Assembly (NCBI GenBank): GCA_024398965.1
Contig: JAKSIF010000001.1
Location: 1-64,000, forward strand
Source of the DNA: Fibrobacter sp.
Lineage (GTDB): Bacteria > Fibrobacterota > Fibrobacteria > Fibrobacterales > Fibrobacteraceae
Reading direction: 5' to 3'
DNA: 64,000 nt
The notes beneath the pieces were generated by a model. It had not been told where the DNA came from, made no database searches, and saw only the letters and a program-made list of their open reading frames with translations. How positions within the stretch are numbered: the first letter of the stretch is position 1; every line of letters begins with the position of its first letter. The translations under genes were made by a program, and so were the position numbers. Positions 57,334 through 64,000 of the stretch are shown here, piece by piece.

Positions 57334-58743
57334 TTATCCATTAAGTGAAAACTTCGGCATCCTCAATAAGTGCGTCATGCAGGGCGGCCATTCCTCTTCG
57401 TAATGACTTACCAGAATAATGGTTGTTTCCGTGGAAAGAAGCTGAAGCAAGTGGAACAGCTTTTCGCGGTATTCACCCTTCAATCCCTGAGACGGTTCAT
57501 CCAGCAAAAGGACCTTGGGCGGGCGAATTGCAGCACGAGCCATCAGCACCAAGCGTTTGTCGATGGGAGACAAGGATCGGACATTCAGGTTCACATCCTC
57601 GAAGCCCAGATAGTTCAACCATTCGCGAGCCTTGGCCTTTTCTTCCCAAGTAGGATTGTCAGCCTTGCAAAGGTTTGGCGTAAAACCAGTAAGAAGAACT
57701 TCAAGAATACTCAAGTCCTCGCGATACTGCAAGGCTAGTTCCGGAGAGAAGAATCCAAGTTTGGCCTTGTGATCCCAGATGTTGAGACCGTGGCCCGGGC
57801 GTTCCCCCAGGAGGGTAATGTCATTATTGTAAATCTGCGGATGGTCCGCCGTAAGCATTCCCATGAGGGTACTCTTACCGGCACCATTCTCGCCCATCAC
57901 AGCCCAGTGTTCGCCCTTACGAACAGTCCAGTTCAAATTCTTGATAACGTCAGTTTCGCCAAAGCGAACATTGATGTTCTTCAATGAGAAAAGCTCTTCG
58001 CCATCAGATTCAGACTTGAATTCAGCCGCAATGTAGGATTTACCGGCCTTCAGGTCCACCACTTCATAATCCTTCAATTCCTTCTTGGTGAACTTGGGCT
58101 GGGCTGCCACTTCAGGCAACTTTCCTTCGTACTGGGTAAAGGTCTTATCCGCATATACAAAGGCAGGAATTTCCGGCAGCAGTTCGTCTTCGCGGGCAAG
58201 GCGTACGGCAATCTTCAGCCCCGGGCGTTTTGCCAAGTCTGCAACACGGCCAGCCAAGTGGGCGCGATATTCGGGATCGAGACCGCCAAATAAATCGTTA
58301 AAGTAGACCCATTCCGGATTTTCCATCCACATGCGGGCCAAAAGCACGCGACGCAATTCGCCGTTAGAAAGACTCAGCAACTTGCGATCCAAAATACCTT
58401 CCGCAAGATCTGCAATCTTCAATGCTTCTTCCAGCTTTTCAGGATCCGTTTCCGGCCAGGCCATGTCGTCAATATAGCGGTCCGTCTGCAAAAAGAACTT
58501 CTTGTTCAAAAGCAGGTTTCGAACCAAAGGGGCCTCGGAATCACCCAAGCTAATAAAGCGCTGCTGGAAGAACGGAGCCAAGGCCTGCTGGATCTTACGC
58601 TGCATGGCCTCCGACATGGTGGAGACATTCTTCTGCTGATTCAAGAAATGAGTAATGACCCGGTCAAGATCCTCGCCCTCGGTGCTGAAAATCTGCACCT
58701 GCGGGAACTTCTCGATCAAAGCCTCAAAACGTTTAAATTCCAT
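57334..58743 (-). CDS. ModF-like ABC ATPase with two nucleotide-binding domains
   Basis: A 469-residue soluble protein with tandem ABC cassettes like ModF/YlmA-type ATPases. The first half lacks a recognisable Walker A but keeps LSNGELRRVLLARMWMENPEWVYFNDLFGGL. The second has Walker A GENGAGKSTLM, a diverged signature LSPIDKRLVLMARA, Walker B VLLLDEPSQGL and VSHYEEE. No permease is encoded nearby, so it may be a cytosolic regulator rather than a transporter. TACATTTGG lies 5 nt before the ATG, with no Shine-Dalgarno. Confidence 0.82.
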   Translation of the reverse strand: MEFKRFEALIEKFPQVQIFSTEGEDLDRVITHFLNQQKNVSTMSEAMQRKIQQALAPFFQQRFISLGDSEAPLVRNLLLNKKFFLQTDRYIDDMAWPETDPEKLEEALKIADLAEGILDRKLLSLSNGELRRVLLARMWMENPEWVYFNDLFGGLDPEYRAHLAGRVADLAKRPGLKIAVRLAREDELLPEIPAFVYADKTFTQYEGKLPEVAAQPKFTKKELKDYEVVDLKAGKSYIAAEFKSESDGEELFSLKNINVRFGETDVIKNLNWTVRKGEHWAVMGENGAGKSTLMGMLTADHPQIYNNDITLLGERPGHGLNIWDHKAKLGFFSPELALQYREDLSILEVLLTGFTPNLCKADNPTWEEKAKAREWLNYLGFEDVNLNVRSLSPIDKRLVLMARAAIRPPKVLLLDEPSQGLKGEYREKLFHLLQLLSTETTIILVSHYEEEWPPCMTHLLRMPKFSLNG

Positions 58744-58747
58744 GGCG

Positions 58748-58756
58748 CCAAATGTA
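58748..58756 (-). promoter_or_regulatory. TAnnWTTGG element of the ModF-like gene
   Basis: TACATTTGG on the minus strand, 4-5 nt before the ATG: predicted leaderless mRNA. Confidence 0.5.
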
Positions 58757-58781
58757 GAAAAATTTCATTTCGCCTACCACG

Positions 58782-58813
58782 AAAAAACTCCCGGCGAATC
58801 CGCCAGGAGTTTT
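58782..58813 (-). terminator. Terminator downstream of the CE1 esterase gene
   Basis: AAAACTCCTGGCG-gatt-CGCCGGGAGTTTTTT on the minus strand, about 140 nt after the esterase stop codon. Confidence 0.8.
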
Positions 58814-58827
58814 ACATCGAGAGAATT

Positions 58828-58945
58828 TTTCCAGTCGAATCACGCGAATGAACTTCGTGAGCCACAAGCGACTTGTATTAACAAGTCGTGGTGGCGAGAG
58901 CTTTGCTCAGCCGCAGGTTCTAAGCCCGCGTTTAGAGCAAAGCGG
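58828..58945. repeat. Hairpin cluster 3' of the CE1 esterase gene
   Basis: Three adjacent hairpins: CAC..GAA/TTCGTG, CCAC..GCGACTTGT-atta-ACAAGTCG..GTGG, and GGC..GAGC-ttt-GCTC.GCC. They lie in the esterase 3' untranslated region. The style resembles the insert in the tRNA-Ser locus, but the sequences are not clearly related. Confidence 0.55.
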
Positions 58946-58950
58946 TCATA

Positions 58951-60432
58951 TTAGAACTGGGTGAAGAATTCCCATGTTACCTGAGGTACCCAGGACTTGG
59001 TCTGGCCAGGATCCTTGTGGTCCCAGATATGGCCACCGTTCTGAGTACACCACTTCACAGGGAAGCGTTCATCCACAGTCTTGTAGTCATAGCAGAGATG
59101 AGGACCGGAGCCCTTGTATTCTTCGGCCTGTTCGCCGCTGGCATCCGTAAAGTTCGGGCCATTGTGCTTGAGGGCTGTGTTACGTGCTGCACGACCAAGG
59201 TCCGGACGGCACAGGTCGTCCTGCAGGCCAAGCACACCCATCCAGGCAATGGACTTGCCGGAGTGAGGCGGAACATAAATGTTGATTTCAGCCGTTTCGT
59301 AAGCTGCTACACCACGAAGCACATGCTGATGGTCGCGGGAAAGGCCGTTGGTGAACATGGAGCCATAGCTGAAGCCGGCGGAGAACACGCGGGAAGAGTC
59401 AATGCAGAGATTGCTCTGGAGATCAGCCAAAAGTTCATCGAAGAGGATGTAGTCATCCTGAGCCCAGGGAGCCTGATTGCCGTTACCCTCGGGAGCCACA
59501 AAGATAGTGGTCTTTTCTGTGTCCAGAGGCTTCATGCCATAGTAGCCTTCCTGCTGAACGCCACCTGCCCAGCCGCCCATGCAGTGCATACCGAACACAA
59601 GGCGATAAGGCTTGTTGTTGTCGTAGTTGTCGGGAATGTCGATTCGGATGGTTCGCTTACCCTTGCTCCACTGGAAATCATAGCTACCAGACTTCACGCG
59701 GTTCCAGGTCTTGCCGCAACCGCGGGTAGGAACGGGAGCATTGCCCTTGGCCCAGCCAAAGTCAAACTGTTCTTCAACACCGGCAGCCTTTTCCAAGGTC
59801 AGTTCCACGTTGGTATCCAGATTGGCAAGGGCTACATTCAAGGTGTCGAAGCCATCAGCCACCACCTGGAGATTTCCGCCGGCAGCATCCTTCTTCAAGG
59901 CGTGTACAACAGGGTTGCCGTAGGAAGCGCCATAAGTGCCACGAGCAGTAAACTTCATATTCTGAATGGCATTGCCCATCTTGACTCGGGCAAAGTAAGT
60001 TCCTTCAGCCTTTACAAAACCGCGGAGATCTACAGAGCCGGAACCGTAAAGATTCTTGTCCATGACGCGAAAACCCATGGCATCAAAAATCTGCACTTCT
60101 ACAGGGCCCGAACTTGCCTGGGAAAAAGAAAGAACGCCATTATTGACACCCACGTAACCCGGGTTCACAACATTACGGATTGCTGCAGGATCAGTAGGCT
60201 GTGAGGGATCACTAGGTTCATCCACAGGATCTGTATTCATGGGCTTATCGCGAAGCGTAAAGCTACCAACGCCATCGGTACTTGTAGAATATTCAGTACC
60301 GACCAATTTGACGGAAGCCCCCTTGACAGCCTTGCCCTTGGTATCGGACACAGAACCTGTCAAAACAAATGCATTTGCGCCTACAGCCAAAGCTGTTGCC
60401 AGGCCAAAGGTAGCCAAACCAAACAGTCTCAT
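58951..60432 (-). CDS. Secreted CE1-type esterase (feruloyl/acetyl-xylan esterase-like)
   Basis: A 493-residue exported esterase. The signal peptide (1-21, ending ANA) is followed by a short carboxypeptidase-regulatory-like beta domain (VLTGSVSDTKGKAVKGASVKL), a Pro/Asp linker, a Fibrobacter-type module (GPVEVQIFDAMGFRV...GTYFARVKMG) that resembles a T9SS C-terminal domain although it is internal, and the catalytic domain from about residue 225. The latter has IRIDIPDNYDNNKPYRLVFGMHCMGG, nucleophile motif GFSYGSM, LGLQDD and NGGHIWDHKD (catalytic His). Likely removes ferulate or acetyl groups from plant xylan. GGAG precedes the ATG. Confidence 0.88.
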   Translation of the reverse strand: MRLFGLATFGLATALAVGANAFVLTGSVSDTKGKAVKGASVKLVGTEYSTSTDGVGSFTLRDKPMNTDPVDEPSDPSQPTDPAAIRNVVNPGYVGVNNGVLSFSQASSGPVEVQIFDAMGFRVMDKNLYGSGSVDLRGFVKAEGTYFARVKMGNAIQNMKFTARGTYGASYGNPVVHALKKDAAGGNLQVVADGFDTLNVALANLDTNVELTLEKAAGVEEQFDFGWAKGNAPVPTRGCGKTWNRVKSGSYDFQWSKGKRTIRIDIPDNYDNNKPYRLVFGMHCMGGWAGGVQQEGYYGMKPLDTEKTTIFVAPEGNGNQAPWAQDDYILFDELLADLQSNLCIDSSRVFSAGFSYGSMFTNGLSRDHQHVLRGVAAYETAEINIYVPPHSGKSIAWMGVLGLQDDLCRPDLGRAARNTALKHNGPNFTDASGEQAEEYKGSGPHLCYDYKTVDERFPVKWCTQNGGHIWDHKDPGQTKSWVPQVTWEFFTQF

Positions 60433-60615
60433 AATATCTCCTTTTTATATGAGAATCCATTCACTCATTTTAAAGATACCTCCAAAACAATTCAAAACAC
60501 ACTGGTCAAAAAGTGATTCCGTGGACAATTAGTCCACACCCAATACAGGAAAATTCCGCATATCCACAGAACTAATCCAAAGCAAAAACCATATTCTTTG
60601 CTATCTTAAAAAACG

Positions 60616-61698
60616 ATGAATGAATTACTGCAAAAAGCAATTGACGGTGCCAAGAGCTCTGATCCGTCAAGATTTCGCCTCAGCCCTGCCGAAGGCCTGG
60701 AAATCCTAAAGAACATTCCCTGGACCCAGGTAGTGGAGGCAGCCGATCAGGTACGACACGCCAAGCTCCCAGGAAACAGGGTGGGCTACACCGCCTTCAG
60801 GATTGTGAACTACACCAACGTCTGCGAAATCACCTGCAGTTTCTGCAGTTTCTGCCGCCCGTACCACAGCCCCGAAGCGTACGTCCTTTCTCTGGACGAA
60901 ATCCGCCAGAAAACCATAGAAGCCAAGGCCAAGGGCGCAGACCAGATCTTTTTGCAGGGAGGCGTCAACAAGGACATCCCTCTTAGCTACTACACCGATG
61001 TACTGAAAATGCTCACCCAGGAAATGGGCGTCACCGTCCGCGGTTTCTCGCCCGTGGAACTGGTCCGTATGGCTGAGTTTAACAACATGGAGCTGGACGA
61101 ACTTCTTGACATTCTCAAGGATGCAGGCCTCAGCTCCGTTCCAGGTGCAGGTGCAGAAATTTTAAGCGACCGTATGCGTCAGATGCTCTCCCCCAAGAAG
61201 CTTACCGCGCAGAAATGGTGCGACACGCTGGCCGCCTGCCACAGGAAGGGCCTTCCCGGCAGCGCCAACATCGTGTTCGGTAGCATCGAAACTCCGGAAG
61301 AAGTCATCGAGCATCTGGAATACGTCCGCAAGACCCAGGACCTGGCCCGAAAAGCCAACGTTGCCGGCTTTAACAGCTTTGTGGTATGGACTTTCCAACC
61401 CCAGACAGACAAGTTCCCCATCCGTCACGTCCAAGGGGATGAGTACCTCAAGCTTTTAGCTCTTTCCCGACTGTACCTGGACAACATCCCCCATATTGAG
61501 GTATCCCTGCTGGGGATGGGGCTATCTTTAGGTGAATTAGGTCTTCATTCCGGCGCCGACGACATCAACAGCATCGTTATTGAAGAAAATGTGCTTACAA
61601 ATCACGGACTCACATCCATCGAACAGGCAGAAACCTTCATCAAAAATGCAGGTTTTGTCCCGTACCGTCGCGATTTGAACTTCACTTGCGACAAATAA
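60616..61698 (+). CDS. mqnC: Cyclic dehypoxanthinyl futalosine synthase (radical SAM)
   Basis: A 360-residue radical SAM enzyme of the MqnC/MqnE/CofH group. The cluster motif is C70-EIT-C74-SF-C77 in NYTNVCEITCSFC. FLQGGVNKDIPLSYYTDVL, GFSPVELVRMA, SVPGAGAEILSDRMR and VVWTFQPQTDKFP follow, closer to MqnC than MqnE. It would close the ring of dehypoxanthine futalosine in the futalosine route to menaquinone. TATCTT ends 8 nt before the ATG and there is no Shine-Dalgarno. MqnE cannot be fully excluded without alignment. Confidence 0.8.
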   Translation: MNELLQKAIDGAKSSDPSRFRLSPAEGLEILKNIPWTQVVEAADQVRHAKLPGNRVGYTAFRIVNYTNVCEITCSFCSFCRPYHSPEAYVLSLDEIRQKTIEAKAKGADQIFLQGGVNKDIPLSYYTDVLKMLTQEMGVTVRGFSPVELVRMAEFNNMELDELLDILKDAGLSSVPGAGAEILSDRMRQMLSPKKLTAQKWCDTLAACHRKGLPGSANIVFGSIETPEEVIEHLEYVRKTQDLARKANVAGFNSFVVWTFQPQTDKFPIRHVQGDEYLKLLALSRLYLDNIPHIEVSLLGMGLSLGELGLHSGADDINSIVIEENVLTNHGLTSIEQAETFIKNAGFVPYRRDLNFTCDK

Positions 61699-61721
61699 TC
61701 CCCAGAATCCTATAAAAACAA

Positions 61722-61752
61722 AAAAAAACGGTCCCCCTCAGGGCCGTTTTTC
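61722..61752. terminator. Bidirectional terminator between mqnC and the 21-residue ORF
   Basis: ACGGTCCC-cctca-GGGCCGT flanked by A-runs and T-runs, so it can end both the mqnC transcript (+) and the small-peptide transcript (-). Confidence 0.85.
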
Positions 61753-61777
61753 GCTTTTTTTTCAAGAAAACTCGCGA

Positions 61778-61843
61778 TTAAGCGTGCTTCTTGTTGTACT
61801 TCTTGATGCTTTTGACCAACAGGGCAGCGAGAATGCAATACAT
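61778..61843 (-). CDS. 21-residue membrane-active-type small protein
   Basis: A very short gene: ATG TAT TGC...GCT TAA encodes MYCILAALLVKSIKKYNKKHA, a hydrophobic N-terminal half (CILAALLV) and a strongly basic C-terminal half. The support is unusually good for its size: AAGGAG lies 5 nt before the ATG, a promoter TTGAAA-N17-TAATATTGG lies ~100 nt upstream, and the bidirectional terminator follows. The composition resembles small membrane peptides, including type I toxins. The leader has several short stems (GACG-aaa-CGTC, GCGA...TCGC). No known family is recognised. Confidence 0.6.
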   Translation of the reverse strand: MYCILAALLVKSIKKYNKKHA

Positions 61844-61948
61844 AGAGACTCCTTCTTTACTCAGTATTACGTTTTTCTTTTTTAGCGACTTTTTATCGCC
61901 GTTTTTTGACGTTTCGTCGTTGATTTTTACACCTTCGATTTAACGGCG

Positions 61949-61980
61949 CCAATATTAACATTTTTTTACTAACGTTTCAA
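61949..61980 (-). promoter_or_regulatory. Promoter of the 21-residue protein gene
   Basis: TTGAAA-N17-TAATATTGG on the minus strand; predicts a ~100-nt structured leader. Confidence 0.65.
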
Positions 61981-62095
61981 GGGAAAAAATGATATAGGGA
62001 ATAAAAATTTTATTTACGAACATTACATTTTCAGGTCGTTTTACCTTTATCGGCAAAATCGCCTTCAATTCCCCATCTACAGCACTAAATTTTGG

Positions 62096-62103
62096 TAATT
62101 TTG
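62096..62103 (+). promoter_or_regulatory. TAnnWTTG element of batD
   Basis: TAATTTTG exactly 5 nt before the ATG with no Shine-Dalgarno. Confidence 0.5.
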
Positions 62104-62108
62104 AGCCT

Positions 62109-63932
62109 ATGAAACGATTTTTGTTTGCATGTCTTAGCTTGGCGATGATTGCGAATGCCCGTCCCTCCCTCCAATTGGACCGGGAGCGTATTGAAGCGGG
62201 CAAGGCCTTTGGATTACAGCTTGTATACCCTCTGCAGGAAATCCCCGAAAACAGGGCCTCCCTGCAGCTCGAACCGCAAAACGGATTCGTCTTCTCGGGT
62301 ATTGACAGTACCGACCAGGTTATCCGTCCCGGATTCGACGACATGTTCGATTCCTTCTTTGGCGGTGGTCGAAACCGCGCCGGCTACAAGGCACGTGTAT
62401 ACACCTTCAAAATGAAGGCTCCCAAGAAAACTGGCCAGATCAACGTGGGCCAAATTTCCTGGGTCATTGACGGGCAACACCATACCATTGCAGGGAACAT
62501 TCCCGTCAACGTTCAGCGCGCCTACTCCGACGACGCCCTGACCGTCTCCCTAAAGCCCAGTAAGACCACCATCTACGAAGGCGAACAGATCTACGTTACC
62601 CTGGGTTTCCACACCTACGAGCATTTCGAAGGCAACCTGCAGGCAACAGACATGAACACCGGCGACGACTTCATCGTCCATCGCAGTGATCTTTCCGAAA
62701 TGAAGTTTGAACCTGTGGAGAACGCCCGCCGCGAACTTCAGGCAAGCGCCAAGTTCGCCTGGCTCTCTCCCACCAAGAGCGGCTCCCTCCAGATTCCGCC
62801 CTTCAAGTTCAAGTACACCAAGAGAGGCGAACCCAAGGTTGTCGAAGAAAGCAAGCAGATGGGCGGCATGTCCTTCTCTAGCCGAAGCGTCAAGCAGGAA
62901 TCCATCGACGCCGAAGCCACCACCCCCACAGTAAAGATTACCGTAAAGCCCCTGCCGGAAGAAGGCAAACCCGCCGATTTCGATCGCATGGTTGGCAACT
63001 ACAGCTTTAGCGCGGAATTCGACAAGACCAACCTGAAGGTAGGCGAAGCCCTGACCCTGAACATCAACATCAAGGGCGACGGCCTTCCCGGTTCCATTAC
63101 AGACCCCAAGCTCCCCGACTTCAGCGATTTCCGCTCGGTACCTCCCGAGACCAACATCAGCAAGAAGATTTCTGGAAGCAAGGTCATTACCACCAAGAGC
63201 ATCAAGGTATTCCTGTATCCCAAGAAAAAGGGAACCTTCACCATTCCAGAAATCAAGTATTCCTGGTTCAACCCTACAAAGAAGAAGTACGAAACTGCAG
63301 TAGCCGGCCCCTGGGATATCGAAGTTGAAAAGGGTGACGCCACTGCCGAGGCCATTTTCCAGTCTCCTGTAGCAAGCAATAACGGCCCAGCCGCCGTTCA
63401 AAAGCAGGAAATCGAGGCCCTGGGTTCCGACATCCGTTTCATCCACAGCATCAAGGGCATTTCCGATAACGCAGCCCCCTACAAGAGCATCCTCTACTGG
63501 ATTCTCTTTGCCGCAGCAATTCCCTTCTACTTTATTGTTACTGTCGCGGTCAAGACCAAGCGCAAGCAGAATAGCAACGCCGCCCTGGTCCGTAAGGGCA
63601 AGGCCAACAAGCAACTGAAGGCACGATTCGCCAACGCCAATGCCGCTCTCCAGAAGGGCGACGCAAAGGCTCTGTTTGCCGCATTGGAAAACGGTCTTGT
63701 AGATTACCTCAGCGACCTCACCAATACAGAATTCAAGGGTATGACCCGTCCCCAGATGAAACAGGAACTTGAATCCAGGGGCGTCAAGGCAGAAACCATC
63801 GCCGCCATCGACAGTTGGCTTGAGAAGTGCGCCTTTGCAAGATTCGCTCCGGTGAACCCCTCCGCAGAGGAACAGAAGCAAATGCTTGCCGATGTGGAAA
63901 AGCTCTGCGAAAACCTTGGAAGTTTGAAATAA
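62109..63932 (+). CDS. batD: BatD family protein
   Basis: A 607-residue envelope protein of the BatD (oxygen-tolerance-associated) family. A signal peptide (1-17, ending ANA) leads into Ig-like beta domains (LQLDRERIEAGKAFGLQLVY; VSLKPSKTTIYEGEQIYVTLGF; FSAEFDKTNLKVGEALTLNINIKGDGLPGSI), then one membrane helix (about 463-482) and a cytoplasmic helical domain. A Gly-rich loop (FFGGGRNRAG) follows the first segment, as in many BatD proteins. In Bat operons BatD is encoded with MoxR, DUF58 and BatABCE; the rest of such an operon probably lies beyond one window edge. Function in envelope stress or aerotolerance is inferred for the family. Confidence 0.88.
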   Translation: MKRFLFACLSLAMIANARPSLQLDRERIEAGKAFGLQLVYPLQEIPENRASLQLEPQNGFVFSGIDSTDQVIRPGFDDMFDSFFGGGRNRAGYKARVYTFKMKAPKKTGQINVGQISWVIDGQHHTIAGNIPVNVQRAYSDDALTVSLKPSKTTIYEGEQIYVTLGFHTYEHFEGNLQATDMNTGDDFIVHRSDLSEMKFEPVENARRELQASAKFAWLSPTKSGSLQIPPFKFKYTKRGEPKVVEESKQMGGMSFSSRSVKQESIDAEATTPTVKITVKPLPEEGKPADFDRMVGNYSFSAEFDKTNLKVGEALTLNINIKGDGLPGSITDPKLPDFSDFRSVPPETNISKKISGSKVITTKSIKVFLYPKKKGTFTIPEIKYSWFNPTKKKYETAVAGPWDIEVEKGDATAEAIFQSPVASNNGPAAVQKQEIEALGSDIRFIHSIKGISDNAAPYKSILYWILFAAAIPFYFIVTVAVKTKRKQNSNAALVRKGKANKQLKARFANANAALQKGDAKALFAALENGLVDYLSDLTNTEFKGMTRPQMKQELESRGVKAETIAAIDSWLEKCAFARFAPVNPSAEEQKQMLADVEKLCENLGSLK

Positions 63933-64000
63933 TCTGGAGTGATCACCTTAGTGTGAAACTAAAGAAAATAGTCGAGATTAGCGAATATGAAGAACGTTCT

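Noticed and set aside
63987-64000. ATG with the start of a possible next gene (MKNV...)
   Set aside because: Only 14 bases remain; no Shine-Dalgarno or TAnnWTTG box is next to it, so it cannot be called.

Overview
The window looks like chromosomal DNA of a Fibrobacter species (Fibrobacterota). The evidence is a lipoprotein with the Fibrobacter succinogenes major paralogous (FISUMP, TIGR02145) domain, two members of the Fibrobacter-specific TIGR02147 family, a secreted C25-type peptidase ending in a type IX secretion-like C-terminal domain, a CE1-type plant cell wall esterase, a short Bacteroidetes-style primary sigma factor, and many promoters of the form TAnnWTTG. Genes are tightly packed, often with 1-4 nt overlaps.

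Layout. 1-7141: the tip of an IS3-like element, then minus-strand genes for a CorA-type metal transporter, a SecD-SecF fusion, a GH13 amylase and MalQ. 7265-10032: a small cysteine-rich ORF, a 43-bp direct repeat, an AlkD-type glycosylase, a G-rich candidate non-coding transcript, tRNA-Cys, a DUF374 acyltransferase and a DEDDh exonuclease. 10286-15007: rpmB, then a compact minus operon (ABC exporter, ICMT-like methyltransferase, waaA, ispH). 15037-18260: two tRNA-Glu, the C25-like peptidase, tRNA-Ser(CGA) and a second tRNA-Ser-like locus split in its T-loop by a 99-bp hairpin element. 18368-23092: ribose operon rbsDACBK. 23436-29351: DEAD-box helicase with a long leader, an unrecognised gene, a NERD protein and an M16 peptidase. 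29425-30767: two related ~175-bp palindromic repeats flanking a frameshifted small secreted-protein gene and the FISUMP lipoprotein.

30850-35909: rplT-rpmI-infC, tRNA-Gly, a TrmA-like methyltransferase, an MFS transporter and an MBL-fold lipoprotein. 35913-39666: two lipoproteins with a shared C-terminal domain (one collagen-like) around a TIGR02147 gene. 39844-44213: a Nudix hydrolase carrying an in-frame repeat, a dehydrorhamnose-reductase-like protein, an EAL phosphodiesterase and TrmO. 44386-45977: a second lipoprotein plus TIGR02147 pair. 46026-48185: a TAXI-type binding lipoprotein directly upstream of a GltS carrier. 48276-50312: prfA-prmC. 50742-55711: primary sigma factor, two TPR proteins and RlpA. 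55767-58743: DUF971, Mrp and a ModF-like ATPase. 58951-63932: CE1 esterase, MqnC, a 21-codon gene with its own promoter and terminator, and BatD.

Main points of interest: the interrupted tRNA-Ser, the TAXI-GltS transporter pair, the recurrent lipoprotein-TIGR02147 pairing, the 21-residue peptide gene, the TAnnWTTG promoters that often sit 5-7 nt before the ATG (predicting leaderless mRNAs), and SD-masking hairpins before two surface-protein genes. Function calls rest on motifs read by eye; no database search was possible.
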